IMG/VR virus record: IMGVR_UViG_3300010883_027240
Span: 1-64,000 of that record
From: a virus
DNA length: 64,000 nt
Reading direction: 5' to 3' (one strand)
Part shown: piece after piece, positions 1 to 8,437 of the stretch
How the letters are laid out: each line of letters begins with the position of its first letter
Position numbering within the stretch: the stretch's first letter is position 1
Program-made: the position numbers and the translations under genes
Notes under the pieces: generated by a model
What the model was told of the DNA's origin: nothing
What the model saw: only the letters and a program-made list of their open reading frames with translations
Database searches by the model: none

Positions 1-1
1 C

Positions 2-319
2 TTGCTTGCGCTTTATGGTAGATCCACAAAGTTCATCCATCTTGCATACTTAGATCACTGCCCAAATGTAGTAGTAGATGCACAAGCTTGCGGCTGCGAA
101 GTAGTATGTAGCTCTACAGGTGGGACAAATGAAATTGTTTATAGCGGCCAAATAATAAATGAAAAAGAATGGAACTTTGAACCAATAAAACTATATGAGC
201 CACCAAGTTTTGATTTTGACAACATAGACGTAGTAAGTATAAAAAATGATGTAGAACATAGTAAAATATTTGATAAGTGCTTAGAAGCTTATAAAGATAC
301 ATTTAAAAGTATAATATAG
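2..319 (+). CDS. glycosyltransferase, GT4-like, C-terminal part (5' partial)
   Basis: This is the C-terminal end of a GT-B fold glycosyltransferase; the start lies before the window, so the first codon seen is not a real start. Residues 13-45 carry the donor-binding signature of GT4 enzymes: a run like 'DHCPNVVVDAQACGCEVV' followed by 'STGGTNEIV', that is, the acidic/aromatic turn, the small-residue helix and the Gly-Gly-x-x-Glu element that grips the nucleotide-sugar. It should transfer a sugar from a nucleotide donor onto a surface glycan in the cytoplasm. The next gene follows after 20 bases and is a GT9 enzyme, so both belong to the glycan island. The specific sugar cannot be told. Confidence 0.8.
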   Translation: MLALYGRSTKFIHLAYLDHCPNVVVDAQACGCEVVCSSTGGTNEIVYSGQIINEKEWNFEPIKLYEPPSFDFDNIDVVSIKNDVEHSKIFDKCLEAYKDTFKSII

Positions 320-339
320 AGAGTATTGAAAGGATTTTT

Positions 340-1188
340 ATGGGATTAGGTGGGTATCTATCTTGGACTGCAACGGCAAGAGAAATTAGAAAGAGAGCAG
401 GAGCCAATGTCAAAATGCTTCCTGTTGAAAGCGTTGGAAATTTTATAAAAATAATTAACAGCGAGATATTTCAAGACAATGACGATTTTTGCTTAGACTT
501 TAACGAAGCATCAGAAAAAGGTTTTCACTTGTTTCCGTTAATTCTTAATAACCCATCGGCAAACTATTGTAAGAAAGATACTCCAGACAAAGCATTCCAT
601 AGACAAGATAGGCATATAATAGAGCAGTATTGTGAAATTTACGGAATCGACAGCCCTGATCTCAAATGCTATCTATCAACAACAAACAATTGTTGGTCAA
701 GTCAAAGAGTACAGAAAGAAGTTGGGAATAAAAGTTTTATTGTTATTGAACCAAATACTAAAACTAACTATACACCCAATAGAGTGTATCCATTTAAAAA
801 ATGGCAAAATATAGTCAATGAACTAAAAGATAAAATAAATTTTGTTCAGGTTGGGGTAGCAGGATCAAAACTACTAAGTAATGTTATTGATTTAACAGGA
901 AAAACAAGTTTTAGAGACACAGTAAAAATTATAGAATGTGCCTCTTTATTTATTAGCTCAGAGGGTGGTTTAGTACACGCAGCTACAGCTGTAGAAACAA
1001 AAAGCATAGTTGTTATAACAGGCTATCAATCAGAAAGAATGGTAGCTTATCCACAGAATATTAATATAAACATATCAAACCATGAAGTTTGCGGTTTAAA
1101 GGTAAGCTGTCAACAATGCGAAAGCGATGCTAACATACATAACTGGAAAGAAATAACTGAGATTATAGAGCAAGAACTATGTCTGTAG
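340..1188 (+). CDS. GT9-family glycosyltransferase (heptosyltransferase-like)
   Basis: Family GT9 contains the ADP-heptose:LPS heptosyltransferases. The N terminus 'MGLGGYLSWTATAREI' matches the family's glycine-rich acceptor-side loop and first helix. The second Rossmann half starts near residue 130 ('FIVIEPN', then a conserved Lys-Trp, 'FVQVGVAG'), and the nucleotide-sugar site 'SSEGGLVHAATAV' is near residues 208-220. At 282 residues it is somewhat shorter than LPS heptosyltransferases (about 320-350). It overlaps by 10 bases the HldC-like nucleotidyltransferase that would make its donor, which strongly suggests heptose transfer. The role is inferred from family and neighbours; another hexose donor is possible. 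Confidence 0.85.
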   Translation: MGLGGYLSWTATAREIRKRAGANVKMLPVESVGNFIKIINSEIFQDNDDFCLDFNEASEKGFHLFPLILNNPSANYCKKDTPDKAFHRQDRHIIEQYCEIYGIDSPDLKCYLSTTNNCWSSQRVQKEVGNKSFIVIEPNTKTNYTPNRVYPFKKWQNIVNELKDKINFVQVGVAGSKLLSNVIDLTGKTSFRDTVKIIECASLFISSEGGLVHAATAVETKSIVVITGYQSERMVAYPQNININISNHEVCGLKVSCQQCESDANIHNWKEITEIIEQELCL

Positions 1189-1571
1189 TTTTTACAAACG
1201 GATGCTTTGATATTCTTCATAGGGGACACATAGAACTATTTTCATTTTGTAGAAGTCTGGGTGCAGAAGTTGTTGTAGGTATTAACAGTGACGAAAGTAT
1301 AAAAGTCTTAAAAGGAATTGAAAGACCAATAAATAATCAAAATGATAGAAAATTTTTATTAGAATCAATAAGATACATTGACAGGGTAATTGTATTTGAC
1401 GAAGAAACACCTTATAATTTAATAAGCAAAGTAAAGCCCGACATCATTGTAAAAGGTGGTGATTATAAAATAGAAGAAGTTGTAGGCAAAGAACTTGCAA
1501 AAGTGGTAATATTTGATTATGTCGATGGATACTCAACAACAAAGTCAATTCAGAATATTAGTCGTCGGTGA
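1179..1571 (+). CDS. hldC: HldC-like heptose-1-phosphate nucleotidyltransferase
   Basis: This is a stand-alone version of the C-terminal domain of bacterial HldE (RfaE), which joins ATP and D-glycero-beta-D-manno-heptose 1-phosphate to give ADP-heptose. The 130-residue protein carries the cytidylyltransferase-fold signature 'TNGCFDILHRGH' (HxGH nucleotide-binding motif, residues 6-17), 'GINSDES' near residue 33 and 'VKGGDYK' near residue 95. The end has the 'DGYSTT' ISTT-type motif. The match to the Escherichia coli HldE domain is close throughout. The ATG start overlaps the GT9 gene by 10 bases, and the 3' end overlaps the heptokinase gene by about 50 bases, so the three are probably translationally coupled. 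Whether the nucleotide is ADP or another cannot be read from sequence. Confidence 0.88.
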   Translation: MSVVFTNGCFDILHRGHIELFSFCRSLGAEVVVGINSDESIKVLKGIERPINNQNDRKFLLESIRYIDRVIVFDEETPYNLISKVKPDIIVKGGDYKIEEVVGKELAKVVIFDYVDGYSTTKSIQNISRR

Positions 1572-2310
1572 CGCGTGTTTAGACATATACTATTTTGGAA
1601 CGTGTGATAGATTAAGCCCAGAAGCACCAGTGCCCATCTTTAAGCAAGTCAGTATTACTACAAAACATGGAATGTGTTTAAATGTTAAAGCAAACTTAGA
1701 ATCTATGGGTTGTGAAGTAAGAGCAGAGAGAAATTTAGAAAAAATAAAAAAAATAAGAATTGTTGATCAAAGATCTGGACAACAAATATTAAGAGTAGAT
1801 GAAGAACCCGGTATAACAAGAATCAATACTGGCCTTTTTACAAAAAAACTATTATCACACTTTGATGCAATGATAATATCAGACTACAATAAGGGTTTTA
1901 TAAAAAAAGGTGATATCTTAGATATTATAGAACCCGCGAGATTGTTAGGGATTCCAATATTTGTAGATTCAAAAAAAATAGATTTAAGTAATTTTGAAGA
2001 ATGCATTATAAAGATAAATGAAAAAGAACATCAGGAGATTACTAAATTACCTAAAAAGTACGAGCTCATAGTTACGAAAGGTTCAAGTGGGTGTATTTGG
2101 AAAAACAGTACTTATCCAACGAAAAAAGTTGAAGTCCATGATGTATGCGGCGCAGGCGACGTATTTTTATCATCACTTGTTGTGAGATGGTTAGAGACAA
2201 AAGATATGAAAAGAGCTATAATGACTGCAAATGCATGTGCAACGCTTAGTGTTACTAAATTTGGTACTTATGTTTTAACGAGAAGAGAATATGAAGACTT
2301 ATGTGTTTGA
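1519..2310 (+). CDS. hldA: HldA-like heptose-7-phosphate kinase (PfkB/ribokinase fold)
   Basis: This is a PfkB-family sugar kinase resembling the kinase half of HldE. The N-terminal 'VGDACLDIYYFG' and 'RLSPEAPVPIF' are HldE hallmarks, 'SDYNKG' lies mid-protein, and the C-terminal catalytic loop 'DVCGAGDVF' holds the anion hole and catalytic Asp. It should phosphorylate heptose 7-phosphate at C1. It is only about 264 residues against about 320 for the E. coli kinase domain, and the usual Gly-Gly-Ala-Ala-Asn loop reads 'KHGMCLNVK' here, so part of the substrate lid seems reduced. ATG 1519 is chosen; TTG 1513 and ATG 1525 are alternatives. In HldE kinase and transferase are fused kinase-first; here they are separate and transferase-first. 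Confidence 0.85.
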   Translation: MSMDTQQQSQFRILVVGDACLDIYYFGTCDRLSPEAPVPIFKQVSITTKHGMCLNVKANLESMGCEVRAERNLEKIKKIRIVDQRSGQQILRVDEEPGITRINTGLFTKKLLSHFDAMIISDYNKGFIKKGDILDIIEPARLLGIPIFVDSKKIDLSNFEECIIKINEKEHQEITKLPKKYELIVTKGSSGCIWKNSTYPTKKVEVHDVCGAGDVFLSSLVVRWLETKDMKRAIMTANACATLSVTKFGTYVLTRREYEDLCV

Positions 2311-2623
2311 CATAGACGGCACAATTTGCAAAAAACAAAAAGATGAAGATTATTCACTGTCCTTGCCGATTGTCTCTAGAATTAAAAAAATAAATAAGTT
2401 ATTCGATGACGGCAACAAAATTATTTTTTTTACTGCCCGCGGTATGGGAAGAAATTATGGTGATGTAGATAAGTGTTATAAAGAATTTTACGATCTTACA
2501 AATAAACAATTGGTTGATTGGAGAGTAAAATATCACAAGCTTATTCTAGGTAAGCCGTCAGCTGACATCTATGTAGATGACAAAGGGATTCAAGATATAA
2601 AGTTTTTTGAATCATTGGATTGA
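2291..2623 (+). CDS. HAD-superfamily sugar phosphatase, EcbF/BcbF-like
   Basis: A 110-residue HAD phosphatase. Motif I is 'DIDGTIC' (nucleophile Asp 7 and acid/base Asp 9), motif II is the Thr in 'FFTARG', and the C-terminal 'IYVDDKG' supplies the metal-binding Asp pair. The overall look is that of small capsule-biosynthesis phosphatases (EcbF/BcbF group). It overlaps the heptokinase gene by 20 bases. Because GmhB, the heptose-1,7-bisphosphate phosphatase, is otherwise missing, this protein may do that step, though it is clearly shorter than GmhB (about 190 residues). The fold assignment is solid; the substrate is inferred from context. Confidence 0.82.
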   Translation: MKTYVFDIDGTICKKQKDEDYSLSLPIVSRIKKINKLFDDGNKIIFFTARGMGRNYGDVDKCYKEFYDLTNKQLVDWRVKYHKLILGKPSADIYVDDKGIQDIKFFESLD

Positions 2624-2624
2624 G

Positions 2625-3014
2625 ATGAGTAAAAAAGAAATAAAATTTTTACCAAGAAAGATAGAGCTTCCAATGAAGCATGTTGAAAAAGGCTGGGGTT
2701 GGGAGCGATGGATATGTAATGGACCAGAATATTGTGGAAAGTTATTATTTTTTGAAAAAGGCAAAAGATGTTCATGGCATGTTCACAGGTTAAAAGATGA
2801 AGTATTCTACTTACACTCAGGAAAGATAATAGTTTATTACTCTGATAAAGATGATATAACACAAGGTGAACAGAAAATACTGAATCCTGGTGATAATTTT
2901 CATGTGTATAGAGGGCTTCGTCACCAAATGTATGCCCTAGAAGATTCAGAATTGTTTGAATTTTCAACTCAACACTTTGATAGCGATAGTTACAGATTAA
3001 TAAAAGGAGACTAA
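2625..3014 (+). CDS. cupin-domain protein, mannose-6-phosphate isomerase type II-like
   Basis: A single-domain cupin of about 129 residues. 'EKGWGWERWI' near residue 20 resembles the start of the phosphomannose-isomerase/GMP cupin module. 'SWHVHRLKDEVFYLHSG' is the first cupin motif with metal-ligand His and Glu residues, and 'LNPGDNFHVYRGLRHQM' is the second. It may isomerise or bind a sugar or sugar phosphate in the heptose branch, but such cupins have many activities. ATG 2625 is chosen because it sits one base after the preceding stop; a TTG at 2607 would add six residues and overlap. Substrate unknown. Confidence 0.8.
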   Translation: MSKKEIKFLPRKIELPMKHVEKGWGWERWICNGPEYCGKLLFFEKGKRCSWHVHRLKDEVFYLHSGKIIVYYSDKDDITQGEQKILNPGDNFHVYRGLRHQMYALEDSELFEFSTQHFDSDSYRLIKGD

Positions 3015-3016
3015 TA

Positions 3017-3718
3017 ATGAAGCGGGTAATGATACAAGAAAAACTAAAACAACTTCAAATAGATGTTGATAAGATTGTTTTGGGCGATTTTGATGCAATA
3101 GGAGAATATACAGCAAAGAAAACAAGAGATCAAGGAACTGACAACTATAATAAGATTGGCTGTTTTTTTAGACCAAACTATGAACGAGGAATATTAATGT
3201 ATCACATGATACAAAAATTAAAGTTTGAGTCAGTTTTAGAAATTGGTTTTGGAAGAGGATACTCAACATTTTGTATGGCAAAAGCTATGTGTGATTTAAA
3301 TATTGATGGAAAGATTACAACTGTAGACCCAAGTATAAGCGAAGAATTTTTAAATCAGCTGACAACAGTTTTTCCAGCTGAATGGTTTGGAAAAATTAAT
3401 TTTGTCAGGGCCACGTCTTCAGACTACTTTAAAGACCTCGGAGAAGAAACTTTTGATTTTATCTACATAGACGGCGATCACAGATACGAATTTGTAAAAA
3501 AAGATTGGGAAAATACAAAAAATAGATTTAAAACAGCACTTCTTTTTGATGATTACACAGAAGATAAAAACATTCAAGATATTGAATGTAGCAAGCTAAT
3601 TGATCAAATAGAAGATTACAATAAAGAGTTGATAATCGGCGACCGGAGAATATTTTTTGATGATAGAGGAATACCAGATGAAAAAATTAATTATGGACAA
3701 GTTTTAATAACAAGGTGA
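3017..3718 (+). CDS. class I SAM-dependent methyltransferase (Methyltransf_24-like)
   Basis: The SAM-binding motif I is 'VLEIGFGRGYST' near residue 74; 'TTVDPS' follows as the acidic ribose-binding strand, and 'FDFIYIDGDHRYEFVKKD' near residues 147-165 is typical of the Methyltransf_24 group found in polysaccharide and rhamnosyl O-methyltransferase clusters. The 233-residue length fits. A clear AGGAG lies just upstream of ATG 3017. It most likely methylates a sugar hydroxyl of the glycan being built by this locus. The acceptor is not known. Confidence 0.85.
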   Translation: MKRVMIQEKLKQLQIDVDKIVLGDFDAIGEYTAKKTRDQGTDNYNKIGCFFRPNYERGILMYHMIQKLKFESVLEIGFGRGYSTFCMAKAMCDLNIDGKITTVDPSISEEFLNQLTTVFPAEWFGKINFVRATSSDYFKDLGEETFDFIYIDGDHRYEFVKKDWENTKNRFKTALLFDDYTEDKNIQDIECSKLIDQIEDYNKELIIGDRRIFFDDRGIPDEKINYGQVLITR

Positions 3719-3725
3719 GGAATTT

Positions 3726-4679
3726 GTGAACTTTGATGCATACTACTCAAAAGTAAGATTTAATTATATTGATAGGGAACTCGAAAAGTCGGGAAAGTTT
3801 TCATATAAAGGCGAAGAAAGAATAAAAAAAACCGCCTCGTTCTACGGTGACAAACTTAATGTTTACATAGATACATCAGATGGTGTAAATGAAGACTTAA
3901 GAATTCAAGAATATTGTGGAAGGATGTATAACATTATTAGAGATTCAAACGAGAAACCTTTTTTGTTTTTTAAATCAGCATACTCAGATATCTGGTCTAA
4001 AAATATTGAAAAGATGGCTGAAGAAAATGGAGGAAAAGTTTATCCGTTTTTTAAGTGGTCATTTAATAATAATTTTTATAAACATGTACTTGGAAAAAGA
4101 GAAGAAATTTTAAAAGCTTACAAGTCAACAAAAAAAGAATTTGACGTTGGAGTATTTTGTGGGCTAAATCCTTACACATACCCGAAGCCAAGCGAAGAAA
4201 ATAGTTTAATTTCATGGTCAGATCATGAAAAATTTAATGTTCCAGGAAGTAGTAAAAATACTGGGACTTACACAAACGATTCTAGAAAAAAAATATATGA
4301 CAAATTAAAAAAATCTAATTTTAAAATATTGCATATTGACAAAGTACCGTATTTAGATTATATCAGCGAAAGCTTTAAATGCAAAACAATACTTAATCCC
4401 CCTGGAATGGGAGAGTATACGTCACGAATGGTAGATCAATCTTACTTAGGCGGATGCATATTTTTGAGAAAGAACTCTTATGACAATGGTCTTACATGGA
4501 AAAATCACATACCTGAAGTAGACTTTAAATCAGGAAATTGGGAAAGTGAAATTGAATTATTGATAAATAATTACAAAATTCACGGTGATGCTTGTCAAGA
4601 ATATTTTGATAAATGTTGGACGCCCCAGGCAATTGTTAGTTTTATTATTAGCACTATAGAAAAAAATGAGGCAAAATGA
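3726..4679 (+). CDS. glycosyltransferase-like protein, family unresolved
   Basis: I do not recognise a named family. The C-terminal half ('LNPPGMGEYTSRMVDQSYLGGCIFL', split around residues 222-246) resembles the end of GT-B or exostosin-like transferases: a loop, a run with conserved Gly and Arg, then a 'GG' turn and a 'W..HIPEVDF' strand. The N-terminal half has alternating strand and helix without clear motifs. The GTG start at 3726 follows a good GTGAGG. The gene ends with a 4-base ATGA overlap with the next methyltransferase gene. Position in the glycan island supports a transferase role; that is inference. Confidence 0.55.
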   Translation: MNFDAYYSKVRFNYIDRELEKSGKFSYKGEERIKKTASFYGDKLNVYIDTSDGVNEDLRIQEYCGRMYNIIRDSNEKPFLFFKSAYSDIWSKNIEKMAEENGGKVYPFFKWSFNNNFYKHVLGKREEILKAYKSTKKEFDVGVFCGLNPYTYPKPSEENSLISWSDHEKFNVPGSSKNTGTYTNDSRKKIYDKLKKSNFKILHIDKVPYLDYISESFKCKTILNPPGMGEYTSRMVDQSYLGGCIFLRKNSYDNGLTWKNHIPEVDFKSGNWESEIELLINNYKIHGDACQEYFDKCWTPQAIVSFIISTIEKNEAK

Positions 4680-5341
4680 AGAAACTTGGTATAACCAGAG
4701 AAGAGCATGATGCTCATGAGAAAGCAAAAGCAAAGAACAAGACCTCAAATACTGAGAGCAGAAAAAAATATGAAAAAAGAAAAAGAGACGCCGAGATTAT
4801 AAAAAAACATTTCGCTTCAAGCGGAAAAATAATCAAAAGATTGCTTTGTGTTGGGGCAAGAAGCGAAAAAGAAGTAACTCAACTTAAAGCTGAGTTTGGT
4901 GAAGCGGTAGGTATAGATATTTTAAGTCCTACTGCTAATATTTTAAAAGTAGATGCACATAATCTAAAGTCTACTTTTGGTAAAAATGAATTTCATTTTG
5001 CATATGCCAGTCACTGTCTTGAGCACATGGTAGACCCAGAAGTTGTAATGGAAGGCATTAGACATGTTTCAAGGCTAGGATGTTTTATTACCCTACCTGT
5101 ATTTGATGTGCTTTATAAATCACATTGCAGCATGTTTGATATGTGTGAATTTATACATAACTTAGAGTATGCGAAGAGTGAAAAAATATTTGACATCTTA
5201 AAAGAAAATAACCATCTTTTTGATGATTTTTCATATTTTGGTGATTTTGAAGTTAGACACTTCGATTGCGAAACAGATGTCAAAGAAGTTGACAATAAAA
5301 AAATAATAAAAGAATTTAATCTTTTACTGGAGTGGGTGTGA
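4676..5341 (+). CDS. class I SAM-dependent methyltransferase (Methyltransf_11-like)
   Basis: The Rossmann core starts at about residue 54 ('RLLCVGARS'), a variant of motif I in which the usual G.G.G is Gly-Ala-Arg. 'AVGIDI' follows as the acidic loop, 'DAHNL' as motif II, and 'FAYASHCLEHMVDPEVVM' near residues 104-121 is the strongly diagnostic Methyltransf_11 stretch. The first 50 residues are Lys/Glu-rich and probably helical. It overlaps both neighbours (ATGA upstream, 10 bases downstream), so it is tightly coupled to the glycosyltransferase-like gene and the radical SAM gene. Acceptor unknown. Confidence 0.82.
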   Translation: MKKLGITREEHDAHEKAKAKNKTSNTESRKKYEKRKRDAEIIKKHFASSGKIIKRLLCVGARSEKEVTQLKAEFGEAVGIDILSPTANILKVDAHNLKSTFGKNEFHFAYASHCLEHMVDPEVVMEGIRHVSRLGCFITLPVFDVLYKSHCSMFDMCEFIHNLEYAKSEKIFDILKENNHLFDDFSYFGDFEVRHFDCETDVKEVDNKKIIKEFNLLLEWV

Positions 5342-6393
5342 GTTTTTTAAAATCAAATAAAGTTTTAAATCACCCTCAGAAATACAAAGAGTGGCATGAC
5401 AAAGGAGACACGCTAGGTCCTGTAACAGTTAAGATTGACTTGACTAATGTTTGCAATCATGACTGCCCTGGGTGTATAGACTATGACCTTATTGCAAATG
5501 ATAATAATAGTTTAAGTTTTGACTTATTTGAACAATTATTAGATGCACTAACAGCATGCGAAGTAACAGGCATTAACTATACTGGTGGTGGAGAGCCAAC
5601 AGTTCATAAAAACTTTGATAAAATAATAAGACTTACACATCAAAAAGGTTTTAAAATAGGACTAATATGTAATGGCTCTAGCTTTCACAAATGGCCAATG
5701 GAAGAGTTACTACCAATGTTTGAGTGGATTCGTGTGTCGTTGGATGCATATGATGCTGAAACTCACATAAGAACACATGGAAAGACTGCAAAGTTTGAAC
5801 CAACAGTAAGCAACTTAAAAATGCTTGCTAATATAAAAAAATCACAAAACTTAAGCACCACCCTGGGCGCAGGATTCATAACAAATCAACACGCAGACAT
5901 GGATAGAAGCTTGCATAAGTTTGTTGAAGTTTGTAAAGATTGTGGCTTAGACTATGCTCAATTACGCCCAAGCTTTGGATTTCTATATGACTACAAATCT
6001 ATTGATCCTTCAGAACTAAGAGCTTTATTTAAAAAAGCCAGATCATATGAAAATAAAAACTTTAAAGTTGTAATAGACGAAGGCAAATACGAAAAAATAT
6101 TATCCGGTCAAGGCACGAGTAGAAGTTACGATTACTGTCATGCACAATCTTTCAAGGCAACTACAATTACTGCTACAGGTGATGTATATATTTGCTGCTC
6201 TCTTACGGGCAAATCTGAAGGATGGATTGGTAATATAAAAAATAAAAGCTTTTTTGATATCTGGCATGGTGAAGCAAGAAGAGATACACTTAATAAACTA
6301 AATGTTAAAAAATGTCCACATTTATGTGTTGGTGACAGCCTAAATGAATTCTTAGACAAAGTAAAGAGTGTTTCCCATAAGGACTTTTTGTAA
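5332..6393 (+). CDS. radical SAM enzyme with C-terminal SPASM-type domain
   Basis: The protein (353 residues) carries the radical SAM cluster motif CxxxCxxC as 'CNHDCPGC' (residues about 41-48). It is followed by the 'YTGGGEPTVH' GGE motif that contacts SAM and by 'RVSLDA'. The C-terminal part has cysteines arranged like a SPASM/twitch domain: 'YDYCHAQ', 'VYICCSLTG', 'WIGNI' and 'CPHLCVG', which would hold auxiliary Fe-S clusters. Such enzymes oxidise or rearrange small molecules or peptides by 5'-deoxyadenosyl radical chemistry. Start GTG 5332 (GTG 5338 is possible). Lying between methyltransferase and GT4 genes, it may modify a sugar; the substrate is unknown. One of three radical SAM enzymes in the island. 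Confidence 0.85.
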   Translation: MGVSFLKSNKVLNHPQKYKEWHDKGDTLGPVTVKIDLTNVCNHDCPGCIDYDLIANDNNSLSFDLFEQLLDALTACEVTGINYTGGGEPTVHKNFDKIIRLTHQKGFKIGLICNGSSFHKWPMEELLPMFEWIRVSLDAYDAETHIRTHGKTAKFEPTVSNLKMLANIKKSQNLSTTLGAGFITNQHADMDRSLHKFVEVCKDCGLDYAQLRPSFGFLYDYKSIDPSELRALFKKARSYENKNFKVVIDEGKYEKILSGQGTSRSYDYCHAQSFKATTITATGDVYICCSLTGKSEGWIGNIKNKSFFDIWHGEARRDTLNKLNVKKCPHLCVGDSLNEFLDKVKSVSHKDFL

Positions 6394-7328
6394 TGAAAAT
6401 TTACATCAACAGGGAGTATGTTCCAGGACCATGGGGTGGAGGAGCAAAACCGCTAGGCAGAATGATTGAAATGCTTAAGGCAAAAAATCACGAAGTAGAC
6501 TTCGATTTAAAAAATCAACGCTATGATGTGTATGTTTGTTGGGACCCTAGACCAAATAGTAGAGGTGTCTGGTATGGGACACTTCATGATCATAGATTTA
6601 AATTTGGTGGAAAAATAGTTCAAAGGGTAGGCGATGTCGGAACACATGGAAAGCCGGAGCTAACTAATATTGTAAAAACTTCAACACTGTACTCAGATCA
6701 TGTAATATTTGTAAGTGATTGGGCGCTAGATTATGCAGGAAGAACTAATATTGAAAGAGCAACAAACGTAAGTGTGATCCCGAATGGTGCACTCAGTATA
6801 TTTTTTAAAAATAGAAAAGCTTTAAGTAGTGTAGGTAAAAGACTCAAAGTTGTAACGCATCATTGGTCAAATAATGAAAAAAAAGGGTTTGATGTATATT
6901 CTAAAATTGATGATATGATAACTAATAATGAATTAGATATCAGCTTTACTTATATTGGAAGAATACCAGAGGGGCTTAGATGGAAAAATATTAAACTCAT
7001 CTCACCAAAAGATGTATCATACTTATCAAAAAACTTACCAACTTATGATGTTTATTTAACTGCATCCAGAGAAGAGGCAGGCGCTAATCATGTACTTGAA
7101 GCCATGGCTGCAGGATTGCCAATTTTGTATCATATAGGCGGCGGCAGCATACCTGAATACTGTAGAGCATATTCAAACTATCAGTACAAAGATGATGAAA
7201 CTTTAAAAAATGTAATAGCAAAATGCGCAGCGGATTACAAAAGAGCACATTTGGATATATTAAAATTTAATAGAACTACAGACAGTGCTATTAAAGAGTA
7301 TGTTAAAATTATAGAGAAAATGCAATGA
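6393..7328 (+). CDS. glycosyltransferase, GT4-like
   Basis: A GT-B fold transferase of 311 residues. The N terminus 'VPGPWGGGAKPLGRMI' has the glycine-rich loop of retaining GT4 enzymes. A linker strand 'VSVIPNGA' near residue 128 precedes the donor domain, which begins at 'LKVVTHH'. The donor site 'REEAGANHVLEAMAAGLPIL' (residues about 227-246) has the conserved E..E/D and Gly-Leu-Pro turn. It shares its first base with the previous stop codon region and ends in a 4-base overlap with glf. It may use the UDP-galactofuranose made by the next gene, but donor specificity cannot be read here. Confidence 0.85.
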   Translation: MKIYINREYVPGPWGGGAKPLGRMIEMLKAKNHEVDFDLKNQRYDVYVCWDPRPNSRGVWYGTLHDHRFKFGGKIVQRVGDVGTHGKPELTNIVKTSTLYSDHVIFVSDWALDYAGRTNIERATNVSVIPNGALSIFFKNRKALSSVGKRLKVVTHHWSNNEKKGFDVYSKIDDMITNNELDISFTYIGRIPEGLRWKNIKLISPKDVSYLSKNLPTYDVYLTASREEAGANHVLEAMAAGLPILYHIGGGSIPEYCRAYSNYQYKDDETLKNVIAKCAADYKRAHLDILKFNRTTDSAIKEYVKIIEKMQ

Positions 7329-8437
7329 AAAAGTATGATTATCTAATTGTTGGATCAGGACTTTTTGGATCAACGTTCGCGCGCCAAGCACTAGATGATG
7401 GTAAGAAAGTCTTGTTAATTGACAAAAGAAGCCATACAGCAGGTAACTGTTATACTGAAAAAATTAAAGGAATAGAAGTCCACAAATACGGACCTCATGT
7501 TTTTCATACAGACAATAAAAAAATATGGGAATATGCAAATAGATTCGCAAATTTTAATAATTTTACCTATAGACCCAAGGTAAGATTTAAAGATAAAATT
7601 TATTCATTTCCAATCAATCTAATGACATTGTACCAACTCTGGGGAGTTAAAACACCAGAAGAAGCAATGAAAAAATTAGAAAGCGTAAGAGTAAAAATAA
7701 AAAATCCTAAAAACTTAGAAGAATGGATTTTATCCCAGGTAGGTCAAGAGATTTATGAGACTTTTATAAAAGAGTATACAACAAAACAGTGGCAAAGAGA
7801 TCCTAAAGAATTACCATCATTTATAATTAAAAGATTACCAATAAGGTTAACTTATAATGATAATTATTTTGACGACAGATACCAGGGTGTCCCAATAGGC
7901 GGCTACACAAACATGTTAAAAAAAATGACAGATGGCGCTGACTTACAGCTAAATGTTGACTATTTTAGTGATAAAAAAACGCTTGACAGAATCGCTGAAA
8001 AGACAATATTTACAGGCAAGATAGATGAATATTTTAACTATGACTTAGGGCTTCTTGAGTATAGAACTATTAGATTTGAGCATAAACAAATGAAAGGTGA
8101 CTTTCAGGGCAATGTTGCTATTAATTACACAGACAAAGATACACCCTATACAAGATCTATAGAACACAAACATTTTGAGTTTTTAAATACAGAAGATACG
8201 ATTGTGACTTTTGAGTACCCGGACGAGTGGGAAAAAAGTAAAATACCATTGTATCCAGTTAATGACAGTAAAAATTCAAAAGTTTATAAAGCTTATAAGA
8301 CACTATCTGAAAGTCACTGTAAAAATATAATTTTTGGTGGTAGACTAGCAGAATATAAGTACTATGATATGCATCAAGTAATTGGTTCAGCAATTCATAA
8401 AGCAAAAAAATATGAGAATCTTTTAGGGGTAAAATGA
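7325..8437 (+). CDS. glf: UDP-galactopyranose mutase
   Basis: Glf converts UDP-galactopyranose to UDP-galactofuranose with reduced FAD. The FAD-binding GxGxxG is at residues 10-15 ('VGSGLFG'). 'HKYGPHVFHTDN' near residues 57-68 is the Glf active-site signature; 'EYTTKQWQRDP' (about 150-160) and 'DDRYQGVPIGGYTNM' (about 183-197) are characteristic family stretches, and 'RTIRFEHK' and 'GGRLAEYKYYDM' complete it. The 370-residue length is normal and nothing appears missing. Overlaps on both sides are 4 bases. It implies galactofuranose in the product glycan. Confidence 0.96.
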   Translation: MKKYDYLIVGSGLFGSTFARQALDDGKKVLLIDKRSHTAGNCYTEKIKGIEVHKYGPHVFHTDNKKIWEYANRFANFNNFTYRPKVRFKDKIYSFPINLMTLYQLWGVKTPEEAMKKLESVRVKIKNPKNLEEWILSQVGQEIYETFIKEYTTKQWQRDPKELPSFIIKRLPIRLTYNDNYFDDRYQGVPIGGYTNMLKKMTDGADLQLNVDYFSDKKTLDRIAEKTIFTGKIDEYFNYDLGLLEYRTIRFEHKQMKGDFQGNVAINYTDKDTPYTRSIEHKHFEFLNTEDTIVTFEYPDEWEKSKIPLYPVNDSKNSKVYKAYKTLSESHCKNIIFGGRLAEYKYYDMHQVIGSAIHKAKKYENLLGVK

